Made by a program: the position numbers and the translations under genes. Below, in pieces: positions 23,859 through 35,731 of a stretch of DNA of 64,000 bases (position 1 is the first letter of the stretch; the number at the start of each line of letters is the position of its first letter). The notes beneath the pieces are model-generated. The model saw only the letters and a list, made by a program, of their open reading frames with translations. It searched no databases and was not told the DNA's origin. The DNA comes from Sinotaia quadrata (taxonomy: Eukaryota > Mollusca > Gastropoda > Architaenioglossa > Viviparidae): the NCBI GenBank assembly GCA_028829895.1, contig CM054181.1:45879759-45943758 (forward strand), read 5' to 3'.

Positions 23859-24851
23859 ATGAGCTCTGGGTACCATCTAACTTTTCCCATCAAAGGCCAA
23901 AGTGACTGTGGGTCAACAGTCTGCTCTTTCAAGGCCAAGTCCTTCGCTAAAGGTAACCTTCGAAACATCTCCAAGGGAATCCTGCACAATCTCAACCCCG
24001 ACGAACGGATTGTGGTAAAGATTTATAACGATAGGAGGGTCGCTACTGAAGCTGAGTGCGAGGCGGAAGTCAGGAAACACGGAGAGATCAAACAGACACT
24101 GTCGAAAGCGAAAAGTAGGCACAGTTCCTTCGAAAACATTTACGTCATTACCCTCTACTACGCGGAGGTGGACGAAGTCAGTCAAAGCTCGTTCTGCGCT
24201 TCGAGCGTCAGCACCGTTAGAGAGGGCGACTGGGTCTTGGTGCAGAAGCGCTTGGACGAACCGTTTCACGGCCTTCGCGACACGAACAGCCATCTTGTGC
24301 TCGATGCGTTTGCGCATGCCACCTACGACATTTCGGATGGCAGGTATGTTATGGCAGACGTGAAATTCACCACTAAACCGACTAAACCGAATGGTTGTGC
24401 TGGTGGGAGAGAAATGGTACTAATAACATCCCTTACTGTCCATTCGCTGCAGAAAGAATTTGGAGTGAAAGACAAGGGAGAAGTTGGGATCCGCGACTTT
24501 TTCAGACGTCACACATGCTCAGAGCTGTGCAAAGACATGCTGAAATACGACCACATTCCCGTACAGATCTCGCCCAATCTCCAGCAAAAGAAGATCTCTC
24601 ACGAAGAGGAGAAGAGATTGCTACTTTCAAATCTGGAGGATACAGAGAACAAGAACGATAATTATTCCTCTGACAGCAAACGCGATCTCCGGGGAGAGCT
24701 ATGGGGGGTAAACGCAGATTTAAACAAGAACTGCACGAGATTGTATCTGCCACCATATGGTGTAGATAACTTCGACTCCGGTCTTTGGGGTCCGGACAAT
24801 ACTTTCACTTGTCCACCTCCATCGTATTCGGAAGAATGGTCTCTTGAGTGA
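23859..24851 (+). CDS. Divergent alpha-kinase-like protein, predicted pseudokinase (paralogue B)
   Basis: Single open exon of 330 codons and the best match of the three to the alpha-kinase pattern. It has RIVVKIY (Lys54), REGDWVLVQ (121-129), AFAHATYDISDGRYVMADVK (150-169, His153), SLTVHS (191-196), FGVKDKGEVGIRDFF (201-215) and HTCSELC (His218, Cys220, Cys224). The zinc set and the Lys are kept. Of the metal motif only Asp167 remains: the Gln two residues on is Lys169, the TDP position reads TSL (190-192), and the hinge Glu is Gln129. The tail ends with YLPPYG (296-301) and PPPSY (319-323), a WW-domain ligand, seven residues before the stop. The start ATG has A at -3 and follows a likely splice acceptor by 29 bases. 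B is closer to a working kinase than A or C, so residual nucleotide binding is possible. Confidence 0.77.
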   Translation: MSSGYHLTFPIKGQSDCGSTVCSFKAKSFAKGNLRNISKGILHNLNPDERIVVKIYNDRRVATEAECEAEVRKHGEIKQTLSKAKSRHSSFENIYVITLYYAEVDEVSQSSFCASSVSTVREGDWVLVQKRLDEPFHGLRDTNSHLVLDAFAHATYDISDGRYVMADVKFTTKPTKPNGCAGGREMVLITSLTVHSLQKEFGVKDKGEVGIRDFFRRHTCSELCKDMLKYDHIPVQISPNLQQKKISHEEEKRLLLSNLEDTENKNDNYSSDSKRDLRGELWGVNADLNKNCTRLYLPPYGVDNFDSGLWGPDNTFTCPPPSYSEEWSLE

Positions 24852-25251
24852 CGTCAAGCCGGACTGGGGCCTGCTAGACGAAAGCGTGCCTGCACAGACA
24901 CTGAATGGTTTGTGGGCGCACGATAGCATCTTTGAGTACTTGATTATGGCTTTCGTGCAAGACTTCTTGATAGGGCAATGATCGAGGTCTGGATTTGTTT
25001 AAATGTGTATGTGGGTTTGTGAAAGAAAGCGTGCATGCAAGTGTCAATGTGTGCTCTAGTTCTAGTCAGTGAGCTAAGAAGGAGGTGGGGAAGGTGGAAG
25101 GTGTGCATGATCTGTATTTATTCGTGCTCTGTTCAGTGCGTTCTCTATGCAAACATAAACATGTGTGTTGCCTATATATTTTGCACAACGCTAAACGTTG
25201 TCTCTTGCACTGATTCGAGCCAAATTAGAAGCCAATTGATCTGTGATAAAT

Positions 25252-25257
25252 AATAAA
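25252..25257 (+). promoter_or_regulatory. Polyadenylation signal, paralogue B
   Basis: First AATAAA downstream of the stop, about 400 bases away. Confidence 0.4.
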
Positions 25258-26416
25258 ATTGGTTTGGTTGTATTATAATCATTTTTGGGGTGGGGGTCTT
25301 TTTTTAAAAAATACAAAGAATCTATAATATAATACTCTGTTTTAATATATTAATTACTTCTATCACTGCGATTTTGTTCTTAAATTTGCTTTTCCATAAA
25401 TAAATATGTCAATATAAACAATAAAAATGTGAACAAGTAATCTAGTATGAATAGCACGAAATAAAAATGTACATATTTAAAAATAAATAATTTGAAATAA
25501 ATAAATACAAAAATAAGTCAAATAATCGGAGTTAATTAAATTTAAAACAAAAACTAAATAAATTACTTAACTAAAATAAATAATTAAATTTAAAATAAAT
25601 ACTTAAAATGATACTAAATAAATAAACATTAAGCTTTCTCTTAGTTGGGCTAGCTGCAACTGTTGTCTCTTTGCCAAATGAAGTCCAGTATATATTGTGC
25701 ACACCGTTTTAATCCGCCGGATTTCTGCTTGAGTAAACTAATTAACATATGCTCCTGGCATTTTCCCCATTTTTTTAGTTTTCCTGCAAAACTCTCCTGC
25801 TGGATTCTGTAGTTTAACTACAGTAAAGGAAGTCTTTAAGTAGCCATGTGAAACCTCTTGGCACCCTTCCAACATGTCTGTTCCATGTCGGATTATAAGG
25901 GTGTCGTAAAATTCTACACAATAATAAGATAGTCGCTTTACTGTCGCTTAATGTTTCTGCAGGTGGAAACTTCTTACTAAAGGAGTAATAAAAATCCGTC
26001 TTTTATTTCTATTTAACAAGCCCATATCCACCCTCTATTACTCCAACATAAGTTTAACATATGTGCAAGAAGATTAATAAATTAATAAATATTTTTTTTA
26101 AATCAACAATCAAAAACACAATATATGAATATAAACCAAAGAGCTTTGACATTTATATCATTTCACAACAGTGTCTGATTAAGCATTAGACACTAATTCA
26201 ATTTATAAAAGCGTAGTCACCAGCAGTCAAATCAACATATATATAATCAAGTTCATAGATATAATTCATCATAGAAATGAGAGTGGAGTTTTAGGGAGGT
26301 AATTATTGTCAATGTACATAACCTGTACATAACCTTTTCAATGAAGGCAGCCGTGTTCACAATAATACGGTTTGCAACAAGTCACTTCATTTCTTATTAG
26401 ATTGTCTCCCTTCTAG
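25258..26416. other. Intergenic downstream of paralogue B
   Basis: AAATAAA-rich DNA at 25380-25630, the inverted dispersed repeat, then single-copy DNA. Confidence 0.4.
25953..26056 (-). repeat. Dispersed repeat copy 2 (inverted)
   Basis: Reverse complement of the element at 10881-10978 with about 20 percent divergence; lies downstream of paralogue B. Class unknown. Confidence 0.6.
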
Positions 26417-26610
26417 GCACATTAAACAAGTGTTCCAGAATTAAACACATTAAACAAGTGTTCCAGAATTAAACACATTAAACAAGTGTTCCAGAATTAA
26501 ACACATTAAACAAGTGTTCCAGAATTAAACACATTAAACATGTGTTTCAGAATTAAACACATTAAACAAGTGTTTCAGAATTAAATACATTAAACAAGTG
26601 TTCCAGAATC
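26417..26610 (+). repeat. 28-bp minisatellite, 7 copies
   Basis: Unit CACATTAAACAAGTGTTCCA then GAATTAAA, with minor variants. Confidence 0.95.
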
Positions 26611-28539
26611 TTCAAAGTGCTCCCAAAGCACACAGTAGAGAATTGTCCAGAACTTTGTATGCGCTATCAAAGCACATCACACGGAATGTTCTAGAATCTG
26701 TGTGTGCACTACTCAAGCACACAATAGAGAATATTGAAAATAATCTTTGTGAATTCTCGAGACCAAACTCAAGCCTCAATTTTTGCCATATTGGCTCTTG
26801 AACAGAAATCACTGGAATCAACTTACAGCAACACGTTCACTGATAAGTTTGAAGATAATGCTGGAAACACACCAACACGAATGTGGTAGAGTACAGTAAT
26901 CACTGCAGTCTGAAGTGGATACAAGGTAACGAAACAAGCATATTTCATCTCTATACCCCTTACTCTCTTACATATATTCTCAACTAACAAATTCTCAATG
27001 ATATTCATTAACCCGATACCCAGGCAGCATAAGAAATATAGCATCGATCAAAATTCACCAGTATAATGCACAAAGTAATCAAATTAATGAACATAGAAAT
27101 AATGGTTCAATTACATAATGCATTCTCCAATTCAAATCATGCATCAATAGCAAACATGAATGAAATATTTCTAAGTACAATCTTTCTTTATCAGTCAGTT
27201 AACTTAACATAAGCTAATGATTGTCTTTATGACCAGATGTCAAAATCAAAGTTATTAGAATTTAGAACTTCTTTAACAAAGTAACTTTTGGTCCATCCCT
27301 ATTGGATAAAGTTGTTATGAACAAGTGTGAGACTATTAGTCAGAAAAAATACTCATCTGCTTGGAACTGGTTTGGATTGCATCAGCAAATTCCAGCATAT
27401 TCTCCATCTGAGTTGTTTACTCCAACTCTGGTACTTACAAAATATCATCATAAGCAGTGCCCAAGGTCGGGTCACGTTAACATTGGCAGCAAATATATAA
27501 GTTTGGAAGCAGGGATAGGCAAATTAATTTGCTACAAGCCCCTCTTGACTCTAGCTATAGAATAGTCTTAGTAGATGTTTGGGTTGTTTTGTTAGGTAAA
27601 GTGTTTTTATTCCGCTTAGTCAGTAAAACCCTTTTTGTACTGAATTTGTTGAAAACAGCCATTCTGTTAGGTGAGAGAAAACGTGACTGAACGTTAGATA
27701 ATAAAATTTTAAAATACTGAAATATAACATCTGTACTATTATATTTTGCATATCTCTTTCAATGGGCACGAAACTGCTTTAAGAAATAGTCATCGTAACG
27801 TTAGTACTGATACTATAGAAAATGAAAGAATGAATAAATGAATGAATGATCTATAGTTTTAATGACATTTCACGAATTCCTGAATGAACAAATTACATGT
27901 TGCTTACAGACATCATCTCATATTTATTCCGTAATAAAATTTGTTTTAAAAAAAAAGGAATACATGAATAAGAATTAGTAGTAGTAGTACAATATGCTCA
28001 AAGATTTTCTTTTTATGTATTTCTTTGTTTGTTTATTTATTTCAATCTTTATTACGTTTGCGTTTCTTTCTTTATTTGTTTTCTTGTTTGTTTATTATTT
28101 TAAGGTGAAGCAAAAGGAAAAGGAAAATAAATAAGCAAAAGTTATATACACTGTCTAGATGTAAATATTTTAAATGTTAAACAATAAACTTGTGGTACTA
28201 AAATCTACAATTAAAAAGTGTAAAGTGTATTTTTTAAGACTGTGAGAGCAATTCTTGTGTTTAAACGTACAAAGTTGTCAAAAGTCACGGTGACTTGACT
28301 TTTAGTACTTTTGTCAGATAGATGGCATTTTTTTGTGTCAAACAGTGTTCGCATTTCGTCTTAATTTGGCCTTGTTGAAAGTGATGTCTTTTACTTTTGC
28401 TACTTTAGGACAGTTTGGTGTTAATAGAGAAGCTCATATCCAACTAAATTCCAAAAAGTCACACTAGAGGCGAATAAAACGAAATGTGTTTGTGTGCATG
28501 CGTGCGTGTGTGCATGCGTGTATATGGTGGGATGAAGAC
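26611..28539. other. Intergenic, no gene recognised
   Basis: AT-rich. An 87-codon frame at 27302-27565 has no recognisable motif. T-rich and A-rich tracts lie at 28010-28130. Confidence 0.4.
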
Positions 28540-28544
28540 ACGAA

Positions 28545-29580
28545 TGACCTTTACACGTACTTCAGTTGTCTGGTAAGAATTTCTCGTAAACAGTCGGTGA
28601 TAAATAGCAATACTTCAGAATCAGAATAAAGGTGAATCGAATGATATTTGCGCGTGTGTGCGTACGTGCTCGCGCGTGTGTGTAGATGGTGGGATGAATA
28701 CATGAAATGACCTTTACACGTACTTCAGTTGTCAGGTAAGAATTTCTCGTAAACAGGCAGTGATTAATAATACTTCAACTGCCTGGTAAGAATTTTTGGT
28801 AATAAAAAGCAATGGTACCTAACAATATTTCAATTTGTTTGGTAAGAATATTTAGTAAATAGATGATAACTAACAATGCTTCAATTTGCAGATAAGAATT
28901 TCCTTAAACAGGCGGTGATAACTAACAATACTTTAATTTGCTGAAAGTAATTTCTAATAAATAGGCAGTGATAACTAATAATACTTCATTTGTCTGGTAA
29001 GAATTTTAGTAAATAGATGATAACTAACAATGTTTCAATTTGCAGATAGGAATTTCTATTAAATAAGCGGTGATAACTAACAATATTTCAATTTGCTGAT
29101 AAGAATTTCTAGTAAATAAGCGGTGATAACTAACAATATTTCAATTTGCTGATAAGAATTCGTAGTAAACAGATGGTGATAACTAACAATATTTCAATTT
29201 GCTGATAAGAATTTGTAGTAAACAGATGGTGATAACTAACAATATTTCAATTTGCTGATAAGAATTTGTAGTAAACAGATGGTGATAACTAACAATGTTT
29301 CAATTTGCAGATAGGAATTTCTATTAAATAAGCGGTGATAACTAACAATACTTCAGTTTGCTGATAGGAATTTCTAGTAAATAGGCGGTGATAACTGAGA
29401 ATACTTCATTTGCTGATAGGAATTTGTAGTAAATAGTGCGTGCCTACTACAAATCTTCAGTTTGCTAATAAGAATTTCTATTGACAGTGATTCACTACAA
29501 ACAGTATTTCAATTTACAGACACATTTCTATTGACAGTGATTCACTGCTAACAGTGTTTCAATTAAAAGACACCCACATT
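28545..29580 (+). repeat. 53-bp degenerate minisatellite, about 18 copies
   Basis: Unit near GATAACTAACAATATTTCAA, TTTGCTGATAAGAATTTCTA, GTAAATAAGCGGT. The spacing is 53 bases in the best-preserved part (29125-29300); the edges are older. Confidence 0.88.
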
Positions 29581-30063
29581 TCTAGTGAAAAGTAGGTGAG
29601 TACTCACAGTATTCAATTGTGTGATTCAAATTTATAGTTTCTAATTAAACGCTGTCAGTACTTCAACTGGCTGGTAATTAATATCTAATGAAAGTGAGTT
29701 TTTTGTAGGTCCATTTTAGCTTGAAGAGAGGGATGGAGCTATAACTTGTAAATTGATTATTATCCTAATATATTAAAAGAACCTTTGCTCAGGTGAAATC
29801 TACCGCCAGCAGGTAAAAAGACATTAACACCGGCAAGAGCACACGTCTCTTTCTTGTAGTATTTATTAGGGGGCATGGGAGGGCAATCACTCCGAACACA
29901 GGGTTTGAACGAAAGAAACCACTTTGTGTCAGATACAAATAAATATGAACACTTAGAAAACAAAAAACTGGTTAAGGTCGAGGTCGTTTTAAAGACAAAC
30001 AGCGAGAGGTTCATGAACAGATAACGACGCAATCAGCTGAAAATGGAAGCTGGGATGTGACTC

Positions 30064-30299
<236 letters not shown>

Positions 30300-30369
30300 G
30301 AATCATCAACAGCGAAGGATTGAAATAGAAAATGTCTTTGGTTCAACTAAACTTAAGCCTGTTGTAATT

Positions 30370-30525
30370 CTTGTACAGAAAATAAGAAATTAGCGTGACA
30401 CTAACTGCAAAACAAAACTCTCCCGTATAAATAACGTACACACATCTCTTGTATAGAAAATAAGAAATTAGTGTGACACTAACTGCAAAACAAAACTCTC
30501 CCGTATAAATAACGTACACACATTT
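30370..30525 (+). repeat. 78-bp direct duplication
   Basis: Two copies starting CTTGTA.AGAAAATAAG and ending ACGTACACACAT with two or three differences. Confidence 0.92.
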
Positions 30526-31238
30526 ACTTTGATTGAAACCTTGCCTTGTTACTCCCATGGAGTGTAGCAGAAGGTAATGATTTCGCATTTAATTAACTTT
30601 GAATATTATATTAATGGATAAGGAATAACTGAAGGTCGAGGGTTGTAGAGTGTTCAGACCTTTCACTCTCCCACTACCTTATTCACTTACAGTACACACA
30701 CACACACGCATGCAGGTACGCTTGAAGGCTAATCTTTTATTTACAAAAGTAGTTGTATAGAATAGCTAGTCCTAGGGGAATTTAGTAAAATGGATTTTTT
30801 TAAATGTTACTGAATGTTAAAATTGATGTAAGTGGATGACATTATCTGTCTTTCTCTAGTCTGTTCAGGAATTTACTCACTTGCGCTTACTGGAATGCAC
30901 ACGTTTTCTATTGACTAATACGTGGAAAGGTATGGACGACACAGACATAATGTTTTTAAAGCACAGTTAAATATGAGGTCTTTGTACATAATATGACCAT
31001 AACAGTTTAAAATAATGAAATTAATTGTCGAACAGAGAGCTCATTAAACACAACAAACAAAATACAAAGATCAGTTTTAGGACATTAAAGCACTTTAATC
31101 AGCTATTCCGTTCAAAGCACTTCACCCTTTGTCATTGATATACAAGTGTCCTGACGTTTCTGCCGCCTCCTGAAGTCTACTCCTTTCAGATTGCTGAGTT
31201 CCGATAGCACATTCTGTCGATGTATGCGTGAGTGAGTG

Positions 31239-31240
<2 letters not shown>
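30526..31240. other. Intergenic, no gene recognised
   Basis: Single-copy AT-rich DNA with a small (CA)n near 30693. Confidence 0.4.

Positions 31241-31290
<50 letters not shown>
31241..31290. repeat. (GT)n microsatellite
   Basis: About 22 GT units. Confidence 0.95.
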
Positions 31291-31294
<4 letters not shown>

Positions 31295-31839
31295 CATGCG
31301 TGAGCTTTCATTTCTTTCAAATTTTTCATCTTTATCTGAGACAACAGGTTATCAATTTTTATTTTTAAAATGAGGCGCTTTCAGAGATAAAGCCAGAACA
31401 CTCGAGCACCGCACAAACAAAAGGCAAATATACTCTATCTGGGTTCTGATAGACATTATTCCCGAATACATGCTTATTTTCCGGAAAAAGTCTTTGTCAC
31501 TGACTTCGCTGGCAGTTATTACTCAACATTGTTCACCAGCTGTTCGACTCTTCACTGTCTTATTCAATGTACAGAAAAAGCAATCTATGACCAATGTCTG
31601 TAAGTTCTGTTTTTGTTATTCTTTATTCCAATTGTAAAATGTCAATTCAACGAAGAATTTATGCATATGTTACCTCTGTGATGAAAATCTGGGTTTTATG
31701 TACAACTAAACAATCTGTTAGTATCCAAGCAGTGTTCCTGTTGTCTTGGAAAACGACTTCGAATTGTTCTTATTGCAGCATTCATTTTCATTATGTTGTA
31801 GGCCTATATTAGTTAGGAAGAACAAAGATTTCATACATA

Positions 31840-32065
31840 TAGAGATATGTGTGTAGTTCTCTATATGGAGATTTGTATGTAGTTCTCTGTATGGAGATTT
31901 GTGTGTAGTGTGTCTATGAAAATTTGTGTGTAGTCCTGTGTATAGAGATTTGTGTATAGTTCTCTGTATGGAGATTTGTGTATAGTTCTCTGTTTGGAGA
32001 TTTGTGTGCCTATGGAGATTTGTGTGTAGTTCTATGTATGGAGATTTGCGTATAGTTCTATATGT
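31840..32065 (+). repeat. 27-bp degenerate minisatellite
   Basis: TATGGAGATTTGTGTGTAGT and TCTCTG variants, about eight copies. Confidence 0.8.
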
Positions 32066-34021
32066 ACGAATCTATATATTTTTGCATGTGTGTACGTGCG
32101 CAAGTATGTATGTATGTAGACGATACAGGAAAACTTAATATCTCTGATCGGGAAATTAGGTCATGCTGCCTTACTAAAATGGCTCAGTCGCACAACATTA
32201 AGATAAAAAGCTAACGACATAAAATGTGCATTTAATTATTTTAAATATACTATACTGATATAAAAGGTACTTTAAATATACTATAAATATACAAAGTATA
32301 GTATAAATATAAAGTATACTTTAAAGATATAAAATGTACTGGAAATATACAGCATACTATAAAGATGCAAAGAATATTATAAACATACACTACTCTAAAT
32401 ACTCGAAGCCAGTATAATGTGAATCCGCGTATACATGTACTGTGTACTCTTGTACATGTAAAGCAACGTATCAATATATAGTGAAAACTTTGATTACATT
32501 TTGAATTGTGTAACTAAATCAAACTCCCAACAGTCGTGAGAATGGCTGCACCGAGATATACATTTATATAAAATAATGCATTTATGTTTTATTAAAATAA
32601 AGTTGTGGTCGACATCCTCATTCTCCTCCTCCTCCTCAGTAGTAGTAGCAGCGTTTCATTAATGGCAATTATCGTGTGATATTTTCTCATTGCCAAAACT
32701 CCTTTTATATCGTTATAATTGCGCTGATCTTAATGGACTAAGGAATGAATGATCGGTTAAATTTACGCCCCAAACATTCATTGATCTGTTAAGTCCAAAG
32801 CTAAAAGTTTTCCAAATGTATTAGATTAGCATTCAGATCATAAACATACTAAGTTAAAAGTATGCAAATGTATTGGTTTAGCATTTTAAACATGAGGATT
32901 AATAGATCATGATATTGAAGATGCTTGAGTAAGTATATTGTCATTGCCAGCACTGAACAGTGAACATGGCGACTAGATTTTAGTAATTAAATAACGATTA
33001 AATATTAAGATGTGTCCTCCCATAACGGCCAAGCCAACACTGAACAGTGAACATGTTGATTGATGCAAAAGTCGTATTAGTATCTAAATAACAATTAAAT
33101 GCAGTCAGTATCTTACCTATTCGCACTGACAGTATTGTATGTGAGGCGAAGGGAAATTCCCGTTAGAAGAGAACATGATTAGATCCATCAAATGCATATA
33201 TATATATATATACACATACACACGCACGCACGCACACAAGCACATCCTCGCACTCAGGCGTAAACGCTGATGCTATTAATTGTATTGAAAGAGGCCATTT
33301 TATGTATAGATGTCTCTTTATACACGCCCGAACGCACACACACAAACAACACACTTAATCTTAGAGGCATCAGAATAAGTGAAATTTGACCTAAGTGTGT
33401 CGTATATTTCTATTAGGATTCCCAAAAAAGAAAAAAAATATATATATAAATAAATAAATAAAAATAACACAAATTCGCGACAAGCCAACTTAGAATCGTT
33501 TACGTAAAGTATTGACGTAATTTTAGATGATGTCACATAATTTTGTCGTGCAAATAAACTCTTCTCAATAACAAAAATTGATAGGAGCCCTCCTTTTTAT
33601 TCCTATTTCACACGTAAGTCACTATCTAATAGGGGTGTTCGAATAGATCTATTAATAGTGCATACGGTTTAACTGGCAAGTAGACTTTTTCTGTAAAATT
33701 ATTCTCTCCATTAGCACACCAAAAGTGTATTATATATAAAACATAATAAGCATTTACAACAATACCTATTAGCATCAGAAGGCAAGTACATTCAGTTTGA
33801 GTGAAAAAACAGTCTTTCATGTAGACTGTTCATTGTGTGATCCATTTATAAAGATGAGAAAGAGAAGCGGCGCCACACGTTTCTGTCCTTGAAGAGTTTT
33901 GCCACCATCTCATAAAATTAGCTGCTTTTAATTAATACAATTCTTGTTATAGTTTGCATGTTGTTATATGCCTGTGCAGAAATATTTCTGTGTATTTAAT
34001 CAACAGTGTGCATTGATTGCA
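32066..34021. other. Intergenic and upstream of paralogue C
   Basis: ATATAC/AAAGTA-rich DNA at 32240-32400 and a TA-CA microsatellite at 33193-33240. No upstream coding exon of paralogue C was identified. Confidence 0.4.
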
Positions 34022-34253
34022 GTGATCCACGAAAGAAGTACGGAAGAAGAGCCACCTTTGAAGACACAGTCAGCAATCAAGCTAGCTAGAAAGGTCTGCG
34101 TGTTTTGGTCCAACTCCCAGACAAAGTCTGTCCTGGCGTTTCTCTTCAGAGCGTCATCGGAATGGTTTTGTTAGAACGACAGGGTCTAATACAACAAGCA
34201 AGCAAACACTTCTGGTTGGAGTTTGACATCCTAGAATTGCCGTCTTTGGGAAA

Positions 34254-35126
34254 ATGCTGCAACTCTTTAATTTATACAGTCACACTTTCCCAGTCAATCT
34301 ACAACAAGGATGGCGGTGCTGCTCGTTCACATCGAGATGTTGTGCAAAGGGTTCAAGGTTCGAAGTTTACAAGGGAAAGGTCATGCGAAAAATTGACCCA
34401 CCTTTCACTGTTGCTGTGAGGGTCAAAGCGAACAGGTCTGTTTCCTCAGAGATGGAATGCCAAGCAGAAGTGAAGAAACAGGCAGAAGCCCGAAGAATCT
34501 TGAAGGAATTCAAGGGAAACAACTGTCCTTCCAAGAGACAGACTATTGTTATCCTTCCTATGTTTTACGCAAAGGTAGAATCGGTGCCCAATTGCTTCAA
34601 CCTCCGAAAAGGTGAGACGGTGCTGATTCAAACATTTGCACGAGGGAAGTTTCGTGAGTTTTTCGCATCTGATGGCAGTGCTGTCCCGTGCCCAAGCTCT
34701 CATCATTTCCTGGAAGCTTTTGCACACGCCAGCTTCCATCTCTCTAAAGGCACGTACGTCATTTCCGGAATGAAAGGGGTGTACAGACGCCAACACGAAG
34801 ATCTCTCTGAGGTATTGTACTTCCTCACGACCATTACTATCCACTCATTAGAAAAGACATTCGGCTCGAAAGACAGAGGCGAGGAGGGAATTCGTGCGTT
34901 CTTTCAAAACCACAGATGCACAGAGATGTGCAGAAATATGCGCAGGTATTCTGGCAAGCAGGAAGGTTATGAGAATTTGAAAGGTTTTATTTCTAAAAGC
35001 TCGGCGTCGAACCTTGGGCCACTTTTGCCAACGGCCCCGCCTGTCGAAGAGGTTTCGGACTTGGAATATGCTAATTCAGTGTTTCAGTCGTTAATACTGG
35101 AGGGTCTGTACATAAGGCATCTATAG
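34254..35126 (+). CDS. Divergent alpha-kinase-like protein, predicted pseudokinase (paralogue C, Lys lost)
   Basis: Single open exon of 290 codons, the shortest copy. N-terminal YSHTFPVN (8-15) aligns with YHHTFPIN of A and YHLTFPIK of B. Further blocks are an acidic helix (64-74), RKGETVLIQ (118-126), AFAHASF (His158), YVISGMKG (168-175), TITIHS (193-198), FGSKDRGEEGIRAFF (203-217) and HRCTEMC (His220, Cys222, Cys226). Where A and B have the VVK lysine, C has VAVRV with Arg56. The DxQ motif is GMK (172-174) and TDP is TTI. This makes C the most degraded at the nucleotide site while the zinc module is intact. The short tail carries PTAPP (259-263) and lacks PPxY. ATG 34254 has A at -3. A longer reading frame beginning at ATG 34162 overlaps this start in another frame. 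Confidence 0.73.
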   Translation: MLQLFNLYSHTFPVNLQQGWRCCSFTSRCCAKGSRFEVYKGKVMRKIDPPFTVAVRVKANRSVSSEMECQAEVKKQAEARRILKEFKGNNCPSKRQTIVILPMFYAKVESVPNCFNLRKGETVLIQTFARGKFREFFASDGSAVPCPSSHHFLEAFAHASFHLSKGTYVISGMKGVYRRQHEDLSEVLYFLTTITIHSLEKTFGSKDRGEEGIRAFFQNHRCTEMCRNMRRYSGKQEGYENLKGFISKSSASNLGPLLPTAPPVEEVSDLEYANSVFQSLILEGLYIRHL

Positions 35127-35270
35127 ACCTATATAGACGTGAGAGAATTACTACTTTCGAACCCCGAATATTGACGAGTTATGTGCTCACAGAAGAGTAA
35201 ATCACTTTATCTCAAGCAAAACTGTGGCGGCTCAAACGTAGGAAAGTAATGAGTCCAAGATTATAGTTTT

Positions 35271-35634
35271 AAAATAACGAACATCAAGGCTTAGCTTGAA
35301 GCTATACCGAATCATTTCAGTGTAAAATAACGAACATCAAGGCTTAGCTATACCGAATCATTTCAGAGTAAAATAACGAACATCAAGGCTTAGCTTGGAG
35401 CTATACCGAATCATTTCAGTGTAAAATAACGAACATCAAGGCTTAGATTGGAGCTATACCGAATCATTTCAGTGTAAAATAACGAACATCAAGGCTTAGC
35501 TTGAAGCTATACCGAATCATTTCAGTGTAAAATAACGAACATCAAGGCTTAGCTTGAAGTTATACCGATTCATTTCAGTGTAAAATAACGAACATCAAGG
35601 CTTAGCTTGAAGCTATACCGATTCATTTCAGTGT
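35271..35634 (+). repeat. 53-bp minisatellite downstream of paralogue C, 7 copies
   Basis: Unit AAAATAACGAACATCAAGGC, TTAGCTTGAAGCTATACCGA, ATCATTTCAGTGT. One copy lacks six bases. It starts about 145 bases after the stop of paralogue C. Confidence 0.95.
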
Positions 35635-35725
35635 AGTTGCTGTTGGTTATTAGTTTTGTCATATATTAGCATGATTTAATAATGTCCATGGCATTACATT
35701 GCAGTAGAGAAGCTGTAAGAATGAC

Positions 35726-35731
35726 AATAAA
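35726..35731 (+). promoter_or_regulatory. Possible polyadenylation signal, paralogue C
   Basis: First clear AATAAA after the stop, about 600 bases away. If used, the 53-bp tandem array at 35271-35634 would lie inside the 3' UTR. Confidence 0.3.

Noticed and set aside
23913..24317. 134-codon minus-strand frame inside paralogue B, and similar frames opposite A and C
   Set aside because: Shadows of the GC-richer coding strand; no family motif.
27302..27565. 87-codon frame
   Set aside because: No homology, no splice sites, AT-rich single-copy surroundings.
35271..35634. Regular repeats as a CRISPR array
   Set aside because: Head-to-tail units with no unique spacers, in a eukaryotic setting; the same reasoning applies to the other arrays.
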